Shown here in pieces: positions 19,102 to 27,681 of a stretch of DNA of 64,000 nucleotides. Every line of letters starts with the position of its first letter. Position 1 is the stretch's first letter. The notes beneath the pieces are model-generated. The model was given only the letters and a program-made list of their open reading frames with translations. It was not told where the DNA came from and searched no databases. Origin of the DNA: Deltaproteobacteria bacterium (GTDB lineage: Bacteria; Desulfobacterota; DSM-4660; Desulfatiglandales; HGW-15); NCBI GenBank assembly GCA_016932235.1, contig JAFGDF010000235.1, positions 5,261 to 69,260 on the forward strand. The letters run 5' to 3'. A program made the position numbers and the translations under genes.

Positions 19102-19139
19102 CTCCACCTTAGATAAGATTATTCAGGTTCCTGTTACTG

Positions 19140-20774
19140 TCAGTCATTTTTACCGAGAGGACATTTCTTTTCTTTTATATGAAAATCATATTCGTCGCGG
19201 AAAAGAGTGATACTGCTCAGGACGGGGTTAGGGGCGGTACGTCCCAGAGCGCATATGCAACCTGTCTTCATTGCATCCCCTATTTCTAACAGAAGATTCA
19301 GGTCTTCCGGTTTTCCTTCTTTTCCTGAAATATCAGTCAGGATATCATACATCTGATGTGTCCCCTCGCGGCAGAACACGCATTTCCCGCAGGATTGGCT
19401 CTGCAGGTATGATATGACATCCCTGGATCTTTCAACCATGCATGTATCATTATCAATGACCTGGAGGGTTCCTGAACCAATTATTGAGCCCTTTTCCTTC
19501 ATAACCCGGTAGTCAAGCGGGGTATCCAGAGAATTCGGGCTGAAATATTCTCCCGTTGGACCGCCGAACTGTACCGCTTTTATTTCCTTGCCATCCGGAG
19601 TCCCTCCGCCGATTTCCTCGATGATTTCAATAAGTCTTGTTCCAAAATCTACCTCAACCGTATATTTATGAACTATATCTCCGGTAAGATTAACAACCTT
19701 AGTCCCCCTGCTGTGCGCCAAACCGAATCCGGAAAACCATTCCGCGCCATTCTGAAAAATTGCCGATATATTCGCACAGGTTTCAGAATTATTCACCAGC
19801 ACCGGCTTTTCCCCCAGTCCCTTCTCCGCCGGATAGGGCGGGCGGATGTAAGGCATGGGTTGTCTTCCTTCAATCAAGCGAAGGATTGCGGTTTCTTCAC
19901 CCGAGACAAGATAGTCCGGAATCTCAATCACCTCGATTCGGCAGCAGAACGGAGACCCCATAATTTTCTCCCCTTCCAGGCTGCATAACCTCATCTGATT
20001 TATTGCGCTGCGCACACTCTTAAAAGCCTGTTCATACCGTTTATTAATGCAAACCATACAGCAGTCAGCGCCTACGGCATAAGCCCCGATAAGCATTCCT
20101 TCCAAAACGGAATGAGGGTCACCGTCGAGAAGCAGTCTTGAAGTTACTGAATCAGGGTCTGCATCAATCGCATTACAGATCATTACTTTTTCTTTTCCCT
20201 CAGCTTCGTGACAGATTTGCCATTTGTCAGCCGTCACATAACCGGATCCGCCTCTTCCCCTTAGGCCGGATCCTTTCAATTCTTCAATTGTTGCCTCCTG
20301 ACCCATCTCCATGGCCTTTGCGAGACCGGAATACCCGTTCCCCTTTAATAAATAATGATTTATATTACCCGGGTCCAGCATCCCGCAATTCCGCAATGCT
20401 ATCCTGCTTTCCAATTGGAAAAGTTGAACTCCGGATAGGGGCGAAAATACCCCACCGGATCCCTGCTTGCATTCGATAAGAACTTCGCGGATAAAATCCG
20501 GAATACTATCGGTGGAAAGGTTACCGTAAAGTATTGGAGGTTCACCTGATTTTTCGATGACCAGAATAGGTTCGAGATCATAATATCCAAAAGAGCCTGA
20601 CCTGAATACCTTTGCGTGAATGTGGTTTTTTTCTATCTCCCTTTGCGCACTATTGAAGATATCGTTTTTTATTGAATCGTTTCTTGATGAAGCGATGTAT
20701 ATCCCTATACAATCCGCGTCTCTCAAATACCCGCATTCGGATTGAGCCTTTGATAATATCTGTTTATAATTCAT
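19140..20774 (-). CDS. NuoF-like NADH-binding flavoprotein
   Basis: Homologue of the NADH-binding subunit of complex I and electron-bifurcating hydrogenases (about 544 residues). It has the FMN/NADH motif GLRGRGGSGY (about 170-179), SGEETAIL (about 291-298), VNNSETCANI, and the 4Fe-4S motif SCGKCVFC (about 461-468) with the fourth cysteine near 506. The N-terminal 110 residues look like the thioredoxin-type 2Fe-2S domain usual in fused NuoE/NuoF proteins, but its ligand cysteines are gone (SGSFGYYDLEP in place of a GCxGxCxxEP pattern). The FMN-site segment is NAIDADPDS rather than the usual NADEGDPG. Both are unusual and suggest altered cofactor use. The start at 20774 has GGAG five bases upstream. 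Confidence 0.88.
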   Translation of the reverse strand: MNYKQILSKAQSECGYLRDADCIGIYIASSRNDSIKNDIFNSAQREIEKNHIHAKVFRSGSFGYYDLEPILVIEKSGEPPILYGNLSTDSIPDFIREVLIECKQGSGGVFSPLSGVQLFQLESRIALRNCGMLDPGNINHYLLKGNGYSGLAKAMEMGQEATIEELKGSGLRGRGGSGYVTADKWQICHEAEGKEKVMICNAIDADPDSVTSRLLLDGDPHSVLEGMLIGAYAVGADCCMVCINKRYEQAFKSVRSAINQMRLCSLEGEKIMGSPFCCRIEVIEIPDYLVSGEETAILRLIEGRQPMPYIRPPYPAEKGLGEKPVLVNNSETCANISAIFQNGAEWFSGFGLAHSRGTKVVNLTGDIVHKYTVEVDFGTRLIEIIEEIGGGTPDGKEIKAVQFGGPTGEYFSPNSLDTPLDYRVMKEKGSIIGSGTLQVIDNDTCMVERSRDVISYLQSQSCGKCVFCREGTHQMYDILTDISGKEGKPEDLNLLLEIGDAMKTGCICALGRTAPNPVLSSITLFRDEYDFHIKEKKCPLGKND

Positions 20775-20804
20775 CAATTCTCCATTTCCGCCGCGATAAG
20801 CCTC

Positions 20805-22250
20805 TCAATTGAAGGCCTCCAAATATTTTAAGACATTTTTACCGGCTATCCGTCCTGAATTGATCGCAAACGCTGAGGACGCACCGGAGCAATGCATAAT
20901 CGGATAACTGTCACCCCACGCTCCCCCGGCGTCGAATCCACCCGCATACAGCCCGGGGATGATGTTTCCTTTTTTGTCAACCACCTCCATCCTTTCGTTT
21001 ATCTTAATCCCCCCCTTGGTGCCGAGAAAGACGGTTCGGGCCTTTATGGCGTAATAAACGGGCCCCGCGAGCGGCCTGAGAAATCTCGGATCCTTGGCAA
21101 ACATATCATCATATCCTTTCGCGCAGTATCCATTGTATTTCTCGACAGTAGCCTTTAGGACAGCCGGATTAACCTTCATCATTTCTGCCAGATTCGCCAG
21201 TGACTGGGCGGCAAATACATCGGCGCTTCCTCTTTCGAGAGCGACCTTTATGTCTCTGTCAAAATTTACCGGTTTTGTGCCGGGCATATAGTCTATGGAA
21301 AGGTTGCGAACGATTCCATGGGTGAGCATCCTATTCTTTATGGAATCATCCAGGATTGACCAGGTATATCCCTCCTTGTATCTCGCGTTCACGTTGCCGA
21401 CCGAGGTGTCATAAAACGCGATTCCTTCATCGCAGAATCTTTCACCCCTGGGATCGACCCATAGATCCGGTTGCAAAGCGGCAATCGCGAGGTGAGATTT
21501 ATCGGCAAAACCGGGTCCCAAGGGGCCTATTCGGAAAAGTTCCAGTACATCAATCCCTTCCTCCTCTGCCCCCACTTCCCAGGCCATGCGTATGCCGTCA
21601 CCCATCTTACCGACATTGCCGAATGCCAGCATATTTACATCAAGATCATAACCCGTGTATTTCTTAATCCATTCCCTGTTGTTAGCGTAACCGCCTGTGC
21701 CTATGACAACCGTCCTTGCTTTCACCTCCAAGTCTTCCCCATTCTCATCAACTATCACACCGCTGATTCTGTTACCCTCTTTAATGATCCTCTTCACTTC
21801 GGTTTCGAGCTTGATGATAACACCATTTTCCTTCGCCTTTGTCGCGAGCGCTTTTACCACAGCCGCCCCCGAACCCCTGATCGTGTGATAGGTACGGGGC
21901 GCGTCCGGCATATTAATGATAGCGTCAATAAATTCAACGCCATTCTGCTGCAACCAGTTGATGGTAGAGGCAGACTCGTTCACAAAAGCCCTTATCAGGC
22001 GCGCATTGGCTCGCCAGTGACTGTACTCCATAATTGCCCTGAACGCCTCATCCCGGCTGTATGTAATGTACTGCTTCCTCTGGATATCACTTTCAACCGC
22101 GAAAGTGCCCTCAAAAAAATTGGAAGTGCCGCCCAAAGAGGGCTGTTTTTCAAAAATTATTACTTTCGCGCCGCCCTCGGCGGCCGTAAGCGCGGCAGAC
22201 AGTCCTGTTACACCGGAGCCAACAGCGATCATATCAAATTCTTTATCCAT
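20805..22250 (-). CDS. FAD-dependent reductase/dehydrogenase, paralogue 2
   Basis: Second of three related cytoplasmic flavoproteins (481 residues from the chosen start), of the fumarate reductase/ketosteroid dehydrogenase superfamily. The FAD motif GSGVTGLSAALTAAEGG sits at about residues 10-26 and is followed by FEKQPSLGGTSNFFEGTFAVESD, nearly the same as in paralogues 1 and 3. The C-terminal FAD-contact region is GLYAGGFDAGGAWGDSYPIM. An ATG at 22268 is possible, but the ATG at 22250 has AGGAG six bases upstream. It is immediately upstream of the NuoF-like gene, so it probably receives or donates electrons through that NADH-linked module. Expected substrates are alpha,beta-unsaturated or saturated carbonyl or carboxyl compounds; which is unknown. 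Confidence 0.88.
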   Translation of the reverse strand: MDKEFDMIAVGSGVTGLSAALTAAEGGAKVIIFEKQPSLGGTSNFFEGTFAVESDIQRKQYITYSRDEAFRAIMEYSHWRANARLIRAFVNESASTINWLQQNGVEFIDAIINMPDAPRTYHTIRGSGAAVVKALATKAKENGVIIKLETEVKRIIKEGNRISGVIVDENGEDLEVKARTVVIGTGGYANNREWIKKYTGYDLDVNMLAFGNVGKMGDGIRMAWEVGAEEEGIDVLELFRIGPLGPGFADKSHLAIAALQPDLWVDPRGERFCDEGIAFYDTSVGNVNARYKEGYTWSILDDSIKNRMLTHGIVRNLSIDYMPGTKPVNFDRDIKVALERGSADVFAAQSLANLAEMMKVNPAVLKATVEKYNGYCAKGYDDMFAKDPRFLRPLAGPVYYAIKARTVFLGTKGGIKINERMEVVDKKGNIIPGLYAGGFDAGGAWGDSYPIMHCSGASSAFAINSGRIAGKNVLKYLEAFN

Positions 22251-22325
22251 GTTATCTCCTGCTGCCATTATTAGCCTCCATAGAGATATTGAACCATCTC
22301 AATAACGTATTATTCCCTAATTTAT

Positions 22326-22362
22326 CCGGCTGTCCGTCTGGCCGGGCAAGACAGGCAGCCGG
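22326..22362. repeat. intercistronic hairpin downstream of dctP
   Basis: Inverted repeat with stem CCGGCTG (22326-22332) and CAGCCGG (22356-22362), with inner pairing CTGTC/GACAG. It sits between the TRAP binding-protein gene (22416-23462, upstream in transcription) and FAD paralogue 2, a position where it could protect the 3-prime end of the binding-protein mRNA. Confidence 0.5.
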
Positions 22363-22415
22363 AATGCGATCTCCAGCATCCAGGTCTGATCCAGTCCATT
22401 TGATATTGTTTCATC

Positions 22416-23462
22416 TTAATTGTACGCGTTGCTTTCGTAAGGATAGACCTCATTCATCTCATCAACTATCCTTTGTACTTTCTTGCCGAATTCCCCAAAG
22501 CTTTCCAGCTGTTTTTGCTTATAAGGCGCGACCTTTCTTTCCCAGCGATCTCTCTCGTCTTTCGGCAGGATATATACATCACAACCCATATCCCTGGCTT
22601 TCGTAATATCCTCCGCCTCCAGACGGTAATCGTTAAGATCACATATCCATTCACCGGCTATGGTTGTTTCCTCCTGCAGTATTTGCTGGATGTCCTTCGG
22701 CATCTTCTTCCACACGTCCAGGTTAATTGAGAACCCGTTCCAACCGGCAATGCCGTAAAAAATCGTGACATACTTGCAGACCTCAAACAGGCCAAAATTC
22801 CTCGCTCCATGAAGTCCCTGGCAGGCGGCATCGATAACCTTCTTCTGCAAGGATTCATACAGATCAGTCCAAATGATCGTTACCGGAGCTCCGCCCAATT
22901 CCTTTATCAAGGCTGCGACCGGCGGGCTGATAGCGCCGGCTAGCAGGCCTTTCCAGTCCTCAAGCTTCTTCACTGGTTTTGTGGAATAAAGATGGATCCC
23001 TCCGGGATTATACAGGTTCAGCCCCTTAGCGTTAAATTTCTCCTGTAATATCTCATCATATAAGGGAAGCAAAAATTTAGCGGAAGCTGAAGCCCCCTGC
23101 GTAGTTTCAAAGAGAAAAGGAGTTTCTATGATTCCGAGCCTCGGATCAAGAAATGAATAAAGCGCCCAGGGGGCACAGGCCATCTCGACGGCCCCAATAC
23201 GAACGGCATCAAAGTATTCCGGCAGTTTCGCCAGAGCCCCGCCCGCATGGATCTCCATTACATATTCTCCATTTGCTCGTTTATTGAATCTTTTCGCCAT
23301 TTCATCATTAAAATAGGTGAGGGGGTAGTCACCGGGAGGAGAAGGAACAACACTTCTCAATAAAACGGGGTTTTTTGCATAAGCATTTTCGGTTACAGTG
23401 ACTGATAAACCTGCAAACAACAAACATAGGATAATTACGGTGGCTGCTGATATTTGTTTCAT
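22416..23462 (-). CDS. dctP: TRAP transporter substrate-binding protein DctP-1
   Basis: Periplasmic binding protein (348 residues) of a tripartite ATP-independent transporter for carboxylates. The signal peptide has a hydrophobic core at about residues 7-24 and cleavage after AYA (about 29). The conserved arginine/threonine surroundings of the ligand site are visible in GAVEMACAPWALYSF and GGAPVTIIWTDLYESLQKKVIDAACQG; the latter matches the DctP hinge and dimer helix. It is encoded directly downstream of dctM and dctQ, completing a TRAP system, with a closely related solitary DctP at 29.4 kb. Most DctP ligands are organic acids; the enoate-reductase-like neighbours suggest an unsaturated or cyclic acid, which is inference. 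Confidence 0.93.
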   Translation of the reverse strand: MKQISAATVIILCLLFAGLSVTVTENAYAKNPVLLRSVVPSPPGDYPLTYFNDEMAKRFNKRANGEYVMEIHAGGALAKLPEYFDAVRIGAVEMACAPWALYSFLDPRLGIIETPFLFETTQGASASAKFLLPLYDEILQEKFNAKGLNLYNPGGIHLYSTKPVKKLEDWKGLLAGAISPPVAALIKELGGAPVTIIWTDLYESLQKKVIDAACQGLHGARNFGLFEVCKYVTIFYGIAGWNGFSINLDVWKKMPKDIQQILQEETTIAGEWICDLNDYRLEAEDITKARDMGCDVYILPKDERDRWERKVAPYKQKQLESFGEFGKKVQRIVDEMNEVYPYESNAYN

Positions 23463-23579
23463 TTTATTACCTCCTTTTTATAAAATTGTTAATGTGCATG
23501 GGCAATGTCTCAAAGCCCGGTAAGGAAATAAATAATTTGCAAATATTTCCGTTCAACCGTAATATTCTTGCCACTATGA

Positions 23580-23604
23580 GTCTGTCGGACTTTGTCCGGA
23601 AGTC
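23580..23604. repeat. GTCGGAC-type palindromic repeat, copy
   Basis: Copy of the dispersed palindrome: CTGTCGGACTTTGTCCGGAAG. It lies between dctM and dctP in the TRAP-1 operon. Other copies are at 29158-29190, 30588-30618, 41347-41381, 47357-47379, 53981-54010, 57054-57086 and 57561-57595. Confidence 0.7.
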
Positions 23605-23628
23605 TGCTTGTCTGGTAATTATTTCTTA

Positions 23629-24927
23629 TCACCCGATCATGAGCCTTGGTAGAAAAAGGACTATCTCAGGCAATAAAATGATAATCAGCAAAAAGATCAA
23701 CAGGGCACCAAGATAGGGTAATACCCCCTTTAAGAGATCAATGCTCGGGATATCGAAAAGGCCCTTTACTAGAAAGAAATTGATTCCCATTGGTGGCGTG
23801 ATCAGGGACATCTCCATGTTAACCATGAATAAGACCGCAAACCATATCGGATCATAACCCATGGATTTTACAAGGGGCGAAAAGATCGGTATCGTTATCA
23901 TCATGATAGTCATCCCCTCGATAAAACAACCCAGGATCAGGAGGAGAATCATTATCATGATTATCACCATAATCGGATGCGCCCCTGCTACAGTCACCCA
24001 GTCCACCAGTTGCCGGGCCAACGTCTGGCTTCCCACTATATATGAAAAAAAGCCCGCTCCAACGATGATAATAAGAATCTGAGCATTAATCTTGACGGTT
24101 TGTATCATGGATTCATAAATGGCCTTCCACCTGACTCCATAAACCGACATCGCAACAATCAAAACAATAAAGGCGCCCACGCCTCCCGCTTCTGTAGCTG
24201 TTGCGATACCGAAAAAAATGGATCCCAGGATGGCGAAGAATGTCAATACAACAGGCCATACCCTTTTTATCGATGAAATCCTTTTGGTCCAGCTGACCTC
24301 TCCAGCCGGAGGGCCAAGACTGGGATTCCGGGCGCATTTTATGATTGGCACCAGAGACAGCATAATGGCAAGAAGGATACCCGGCAGGATTCCGGCTATG
24401 AGAAGGGGCCCGAGGGACAGGTTCATTAATCCGGCGATAATAATAGCCGTCGCGCTTGGCGGGATCAAGGGACCGAGCACGCCGCCGCAGGTCAGGGCAC
24501 CCATGCTCATTTTCCTGTCGTATTTATAACGCTTCAGTTCGGGCATGGATATAGGCCCTATGGCAAGAATAGTCGGAGCGCTCGCACCAAGGACCGCGGC
24601 CATACTTGCCTGACCTATGATAGTTGAAACGATAAGTGCGCCCGGAAGTCGGGACAGCCAGAGCCTTGCCGCCCTGAAAAGATCCTCCCCCATTTTGGTC
24701 TGGGATATAAGTGCGCCTATGAATGTAAAAAGAGGCAGGGGAGTCCATGCCGGATTAAATACGGTATGGAATGTCGTCCACCCGAGTTTTTCGAGTGCGA
24801 TCTCGCCGTACGTAAAAAACCCCACGATCATCGAGCTGAACCCGATAGCGTATGCAATAGGCAAGCCAGTGTTCAGCATAATAATCATAATACCGATACA
24901 TACCAGTGCTGCTATTAAAGGATCCAT
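23629..24927 (-). CDS. dctM: TRAP transporter large permease DctM-1
   Basis: Large membrane subunit (432 residues) of a TRAP transporter, with about twelve hydrophobic segments, which carries out sodium- or proton-coupled uptake of the acid delivered by DctP. Family landmarks include MLNTGLPIAYAIGFSSMIVG at the start, ASAPTILAIGPISMPELKRYKYD near residue 130 and GVLGPLIPPSATAIIIAG. The C-terminal ITPPMGINFFLVKG motif is standard for DctM. It follows dctQ by 33 bases in transcription order and precedes dctP-1. Confidence 0.95.
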   Translation of the reverse strand: MDPLIAALVCIGIMIIMLNTGLPIAYAIGFSSMIVGFFTYGEIALEKLGWTTFHTVFNPAWTPLPLFTFIGALISQTKMGEDLFRAARLWLSRLPGALIVSTIIGQASMAAVLGASAPTILAIGPISMPELKRYKYDRKMSMGALTCGGVLGPLIPPSATAIIIAGLMNLSLGPLLIAGILPGILLAIMLSLVPIIKCARNPSLGPPAGEVSWTKRISSIKRVWPVVLTFFAILGSIFFGIATATEAGGVGAFIVLIVAMSVYGVRWKAIYESMIQTVKINAQILIIIVGAGFFSYIVGSQTLARQLVDWVTVAGAHPIMVIIMIMILLLILGCFIEGMTIMMITIPIFSPLVKSMGYDPIWFAVLFMVNMEMSLITPPMGINFFLVKGLFDIPSIDLLKGVLPYLGALLIFLLIIILLPEIVLFLPRLMIG

Positions 24928-24960
24928 GGCAACTCCAAATCAGGCAAGGTTAATCTCAAG

Positions 24961-25509
24961 CTAAAATGGCAGAGAAGACTGCATTTTTTCTGCCCCTTTA
25001 CCGCGATCAAAATAGGATATAATCCCGTGTAAGAGATTGCTTAAGATTGCTAATGTCAGCAATCCATAGCAGATAGGAATCATAATCTTGACCGGACCAA
25101 GGGGCTCTCCCCAGACCGACAGGCTTGTTTCGCCGATACTGAATGAATACATTGCCACTTCCCAGCCCTTCCATGTAAGAACAAGACCGTAAAAAAGTGC
25201 CAGAAAAGGACTTATAAAACTGTAGAGGAATTTGCGAACACCTTCGGGGGCGAACTGGATGAATATCTCTGCCCTTATATGATCATTATCTCTTTCAACC
25301 GATGATACGGCGAAAAGGAAACCCCATAATAGGCAGATAGTGCCCAGTTCATAGGAGATTGGCTCGGGCCTGCGAAACAGATAGCGAGCGCCCACACCAT
25401 AGACCGTGGTAAAGATCATAAAGATGGTGAGACAGCCGGCGATAACGACAAAAATATGGGTTAGCTTCTGAACTATAGAATCTAAGACATATAACGCTTT
25501 TCCAAACAT
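24961..25509 (-). CDS. dctQ: TRAP transporter small permease DctQ-1
   Basis: Small membrane subunit (182 residues) of the TRAP-1 transporter. Four membrane segments are evident (about residues 16-40, 56-74, 93-112 and 137-160). The polar loop following segment two contains ERDNDHIRAEIFIQFAP, the usual DctQ pattern of a histidine and an acidic residue at the membrane edge. It is the first gene of the dctQ-dctM-dctP set and follows the old-yellow-enzyme gene by about 120 bases. Confidence 0.92.
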   Translation of the reverse strand: MFGKALYVLDSIVQKLTHIFVVIAGCLTIFMIFTTVYGVGARYLFRRPEPISYELGTICLLWGFLFAVSSVERDNDHIRAEIFIQFAPEGVRKFLYSFISPFLALFYGLVLTWKGWEVAMYSFSIGETSLSVWGEPLGPVKIMIPICYGLLTLAILSNLLHGIISYFDRGKGAEKMQSSLPF

Positions 25510-25632
25510 CCGTGTATCCTCCTGTTAAGACACAAAACATATCTATTCAGTATTATACTAAGGCCAATTTGACCCCGGAAGATTTAAAAAAGGGTGAAAC
25601 AGGTAATCTGCTTTATAATTTTAGTTAACCGT

Positions 25633-27585
25633 TTAGATGTTACAGCAACAGTTGTAAGCCGTATAATTGGCGTATTTGATGTTCTTGACCTCATCGGCAT
25701 CACCTACGACATACACATCGGGAATCAGCTCGCCTAAGCTGCGGGCCAGGTTTTTATTGCTTTTCATACCAAGGGCATTCACGATATAATCGGCCTCAAG
25801 GGTTTGATATTTCCAATCTTTTCCTTCGATTAAAACACCCTTCTTATCGACTGAACGGATGATGTGATCACCGATTAGTTTGATGTTATTTTCTCTTAAT
25901 TTTTTTAACAGAATATACCTGGTCAGGAAAGACATATCGCCTGCAAAATCTTCCTCCTTTATAACATCGACAATAGTTACCTCACATCCTTCCATTGCAA
26001 GAGCAATTGCCGATTCACAGCCACTCAGGCCTCCTCCGCAAACCACAACCTTGCCCGTTGGCTTTTTACGTCCCGAATCAACATCAAGAACATTAAATAC
26101 ATTGTCGTTTTCAATTCCCGGTATGGGAGGACAAGAAGGAGAAGAACCGACAGCAACCACTATAGCATCAGGATTTTCAGCCATGACCAATTCAGGTGTA
26201 GCTTCTTTGTCTAAACGTATGTCTGCGCCGCAATCCATGGTGGTGTTGATAAGCCATTCGGTGTACGTCCGCAGATCTTCCTTGTAAGGGATCTTGTTGA
26301 TATCGTTGAGCTTGCCGCCCAGAATAGCCTTTTTCTCAAAGACCACCACGTCATGCCCTCTTTTAATCAGTGTCTGAGCCGCCTGACACCCGGCAACACC
26401 GCCACCGACAACCACCACTTTTTTCTTCTCATCAGCTTTAAATACCCTGGCATAATTTTGGTTTCGCCCAAGCGAAGGATTCACGGCACACTCTACATGG
26501 CCGGAAGGAGTCTCCACACAACCCCAGCACCGAAGACATGGCCTGACTTCCTCCGGTTTGCCCCGGTAGGACTTTTTAATCATATCCGGGTCGGCGAGGA
26601 GTCCCCTGGCAATCGCCACCATGTCAGCGCCACCTCCGGCAATAATTTCTTGAGCCATATCAACTGTCAGCCCACCCACAACACTCACAGGAATATGGAT
26701 ATCCGGACACTGTTTCACTGCTCTTGCCAGATGTACATTATGTCCCCTTTTCTGGTAGTAAGAGGGCATACTGTAATGGTGATAGTCCGGATCCACAATC
26801 AATCCGGATGAAATCGTGACAAGATCAATATATTGCTGGGCCAGCTTCAAAAATTCAATGACATCATCGATCTTCATTCCGCCGGGTATATACTCATCGC
26901 CGCTAACCCGCATCTCAACAATAAAATCAGGTCTTACGGCATTACGTACTTCCCGAAGCAGGGTCAGCGGGAACCGGCAGCGGTTTTCAAATGATCCGCC
27001 GTATATGTCTGAACGACGATTTGAGTAAGGTGAAAGAAACTGCGAAATCAGATTACCATGGGCACCATGAATGAGCACGCCGTCAAAGGAGCAGTTACAG
27101 AGGCGGGATGAGCAATCCGCAAAACTCGCTATAACATTCTCTATATCCTTTTGATCCATTTCTTTGATATAACGGTATCTGCCGGATATAGGCAGGCTGG
27201 TTGGCGCAAACCCCCACTCGGCCCTGATGAGTCTCCCATCGACTCCCCTTCCGGCATGGACCAGTTCACATGAGAGCTTCGCTCCATGAATATGTGCGGC
27301 TTCAGATAAAAGCCTTAAGTTGGCCATTTTTGAATCATCCGTTACGTCCAGTTCATTTGGGAAATCCGGGGCTGTCACCCAATCGACCGGTGTAGCTCCC
27401 AGATGAATGAGAGCAACACCTGTGGCCGCCTGCGCTTCAACAAAATCCACATATCGTTGCGTGGCCTCACCAAGAGAATTGGTAAAGTCACAGACCATGG
27501 GTGCAAACTCAATTCTGTTTTTCAGGGTTGTGCCCCCGACCTTAAGCGGCGTGAAAACATGTTCGAAACTATTGAATGACTTCAT
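25633..27585 (-). CDS. old-yellow-enzyme/2,4-dienoyl-CoA reductase-type flavoprotein
   Basis: Cytoplasmic iron-sulfur flavoprotein of 650 residues in the 2,4-dienoyl-CoA reductase/enoate reductase family (relatives include bile-acid-metabolising BaiCD/BaiH). It has an FMN-binding TIM barrel (about residues 8-340) with the catalytic-loop segment IHGAHGNLISQFLSP, a 4Fe-4S motif CLRCWGC plus a fourth cysteine (about 349-365), an FAD-binding GGGVAG (about 395-400) and a second dinucleotide motif CGGGLSG (about 515). Electrons would run NAD(P)H, FAD, 4Fe-4S, FMN and on to an unsaturated substrate. The spacing of the Fe-S cysteines is shorter than the usual C-x2-C-x3-C-x11-C, and the C-terminus ends in CCCNI. 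It lies between FAD paralogue 3 and the TRAP-1 genes, consistent with reduction of an imported unsaturated acid or its CoA ester. Confidence 0.92.
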   Translation of the reverse strand: MKSFNSFEHVFTPLKVGGTTLKNRIEFAPMVCDFTNSLGEATQRYVDFVEAQAATGVALIHLGATPVDWVTAPDFPNELDVTDDSKMANLRLLSEAAHIHGAKLSCELVHAGRGVDGRLIRAEWGFAPTSLPISGRYRYIKEMDQKDIENVIASFADCSSRLCNCSFDGVLIHGAHGNLISQFLSPYSNRRSDIYGGSFENRCRFPLTLLREVRNAVRPDFIVEMRVSGDEYIPGGMKIDDVIEFLKLAQQYIDLVTISSGLIVDPDYHHYSMPSYYQKRGHNVHLARAVKQCPDIHIPVSVVGGLTVDMAQEIIAGGGADMVAIARGLLADPDMIKKSYRGKPEEVRPCLRCWGCVETPSGHVECAVNPSLGRNQNYARVFKADEKKKVVVVGGGVAGCQAAQTLIKRGHDVVVFEKKAILGGKLNDINKIPYKEDLRTYTEWLINTTMDCGADIRLDKEATPELVMAENPDAIVVAVGSSPSCPPIPGIENDNVFNVLDVDSGRKKPTGKVVVCGGGLSGCESAIALAMEGCEVTIVDVIKEEDFAGDMSFLTRYILLKKLRENNIKLIGDHIIRSVDKKGVLIEGKDWKYQTLEADYIVNALGMKSNKNLARSLGELIPDVYVVGDADEVKNIKYANYTAYNCCCNI

Positions 27586-27681
27586 TTTTCCAAAAATCCT
27601 GTTATTTAATCTGGTAAGATTCTGATACGCAGAAACAGCTTCATCTTTTACCGCTCAATCGAAGCAAAGTTCGCCTTCTAT

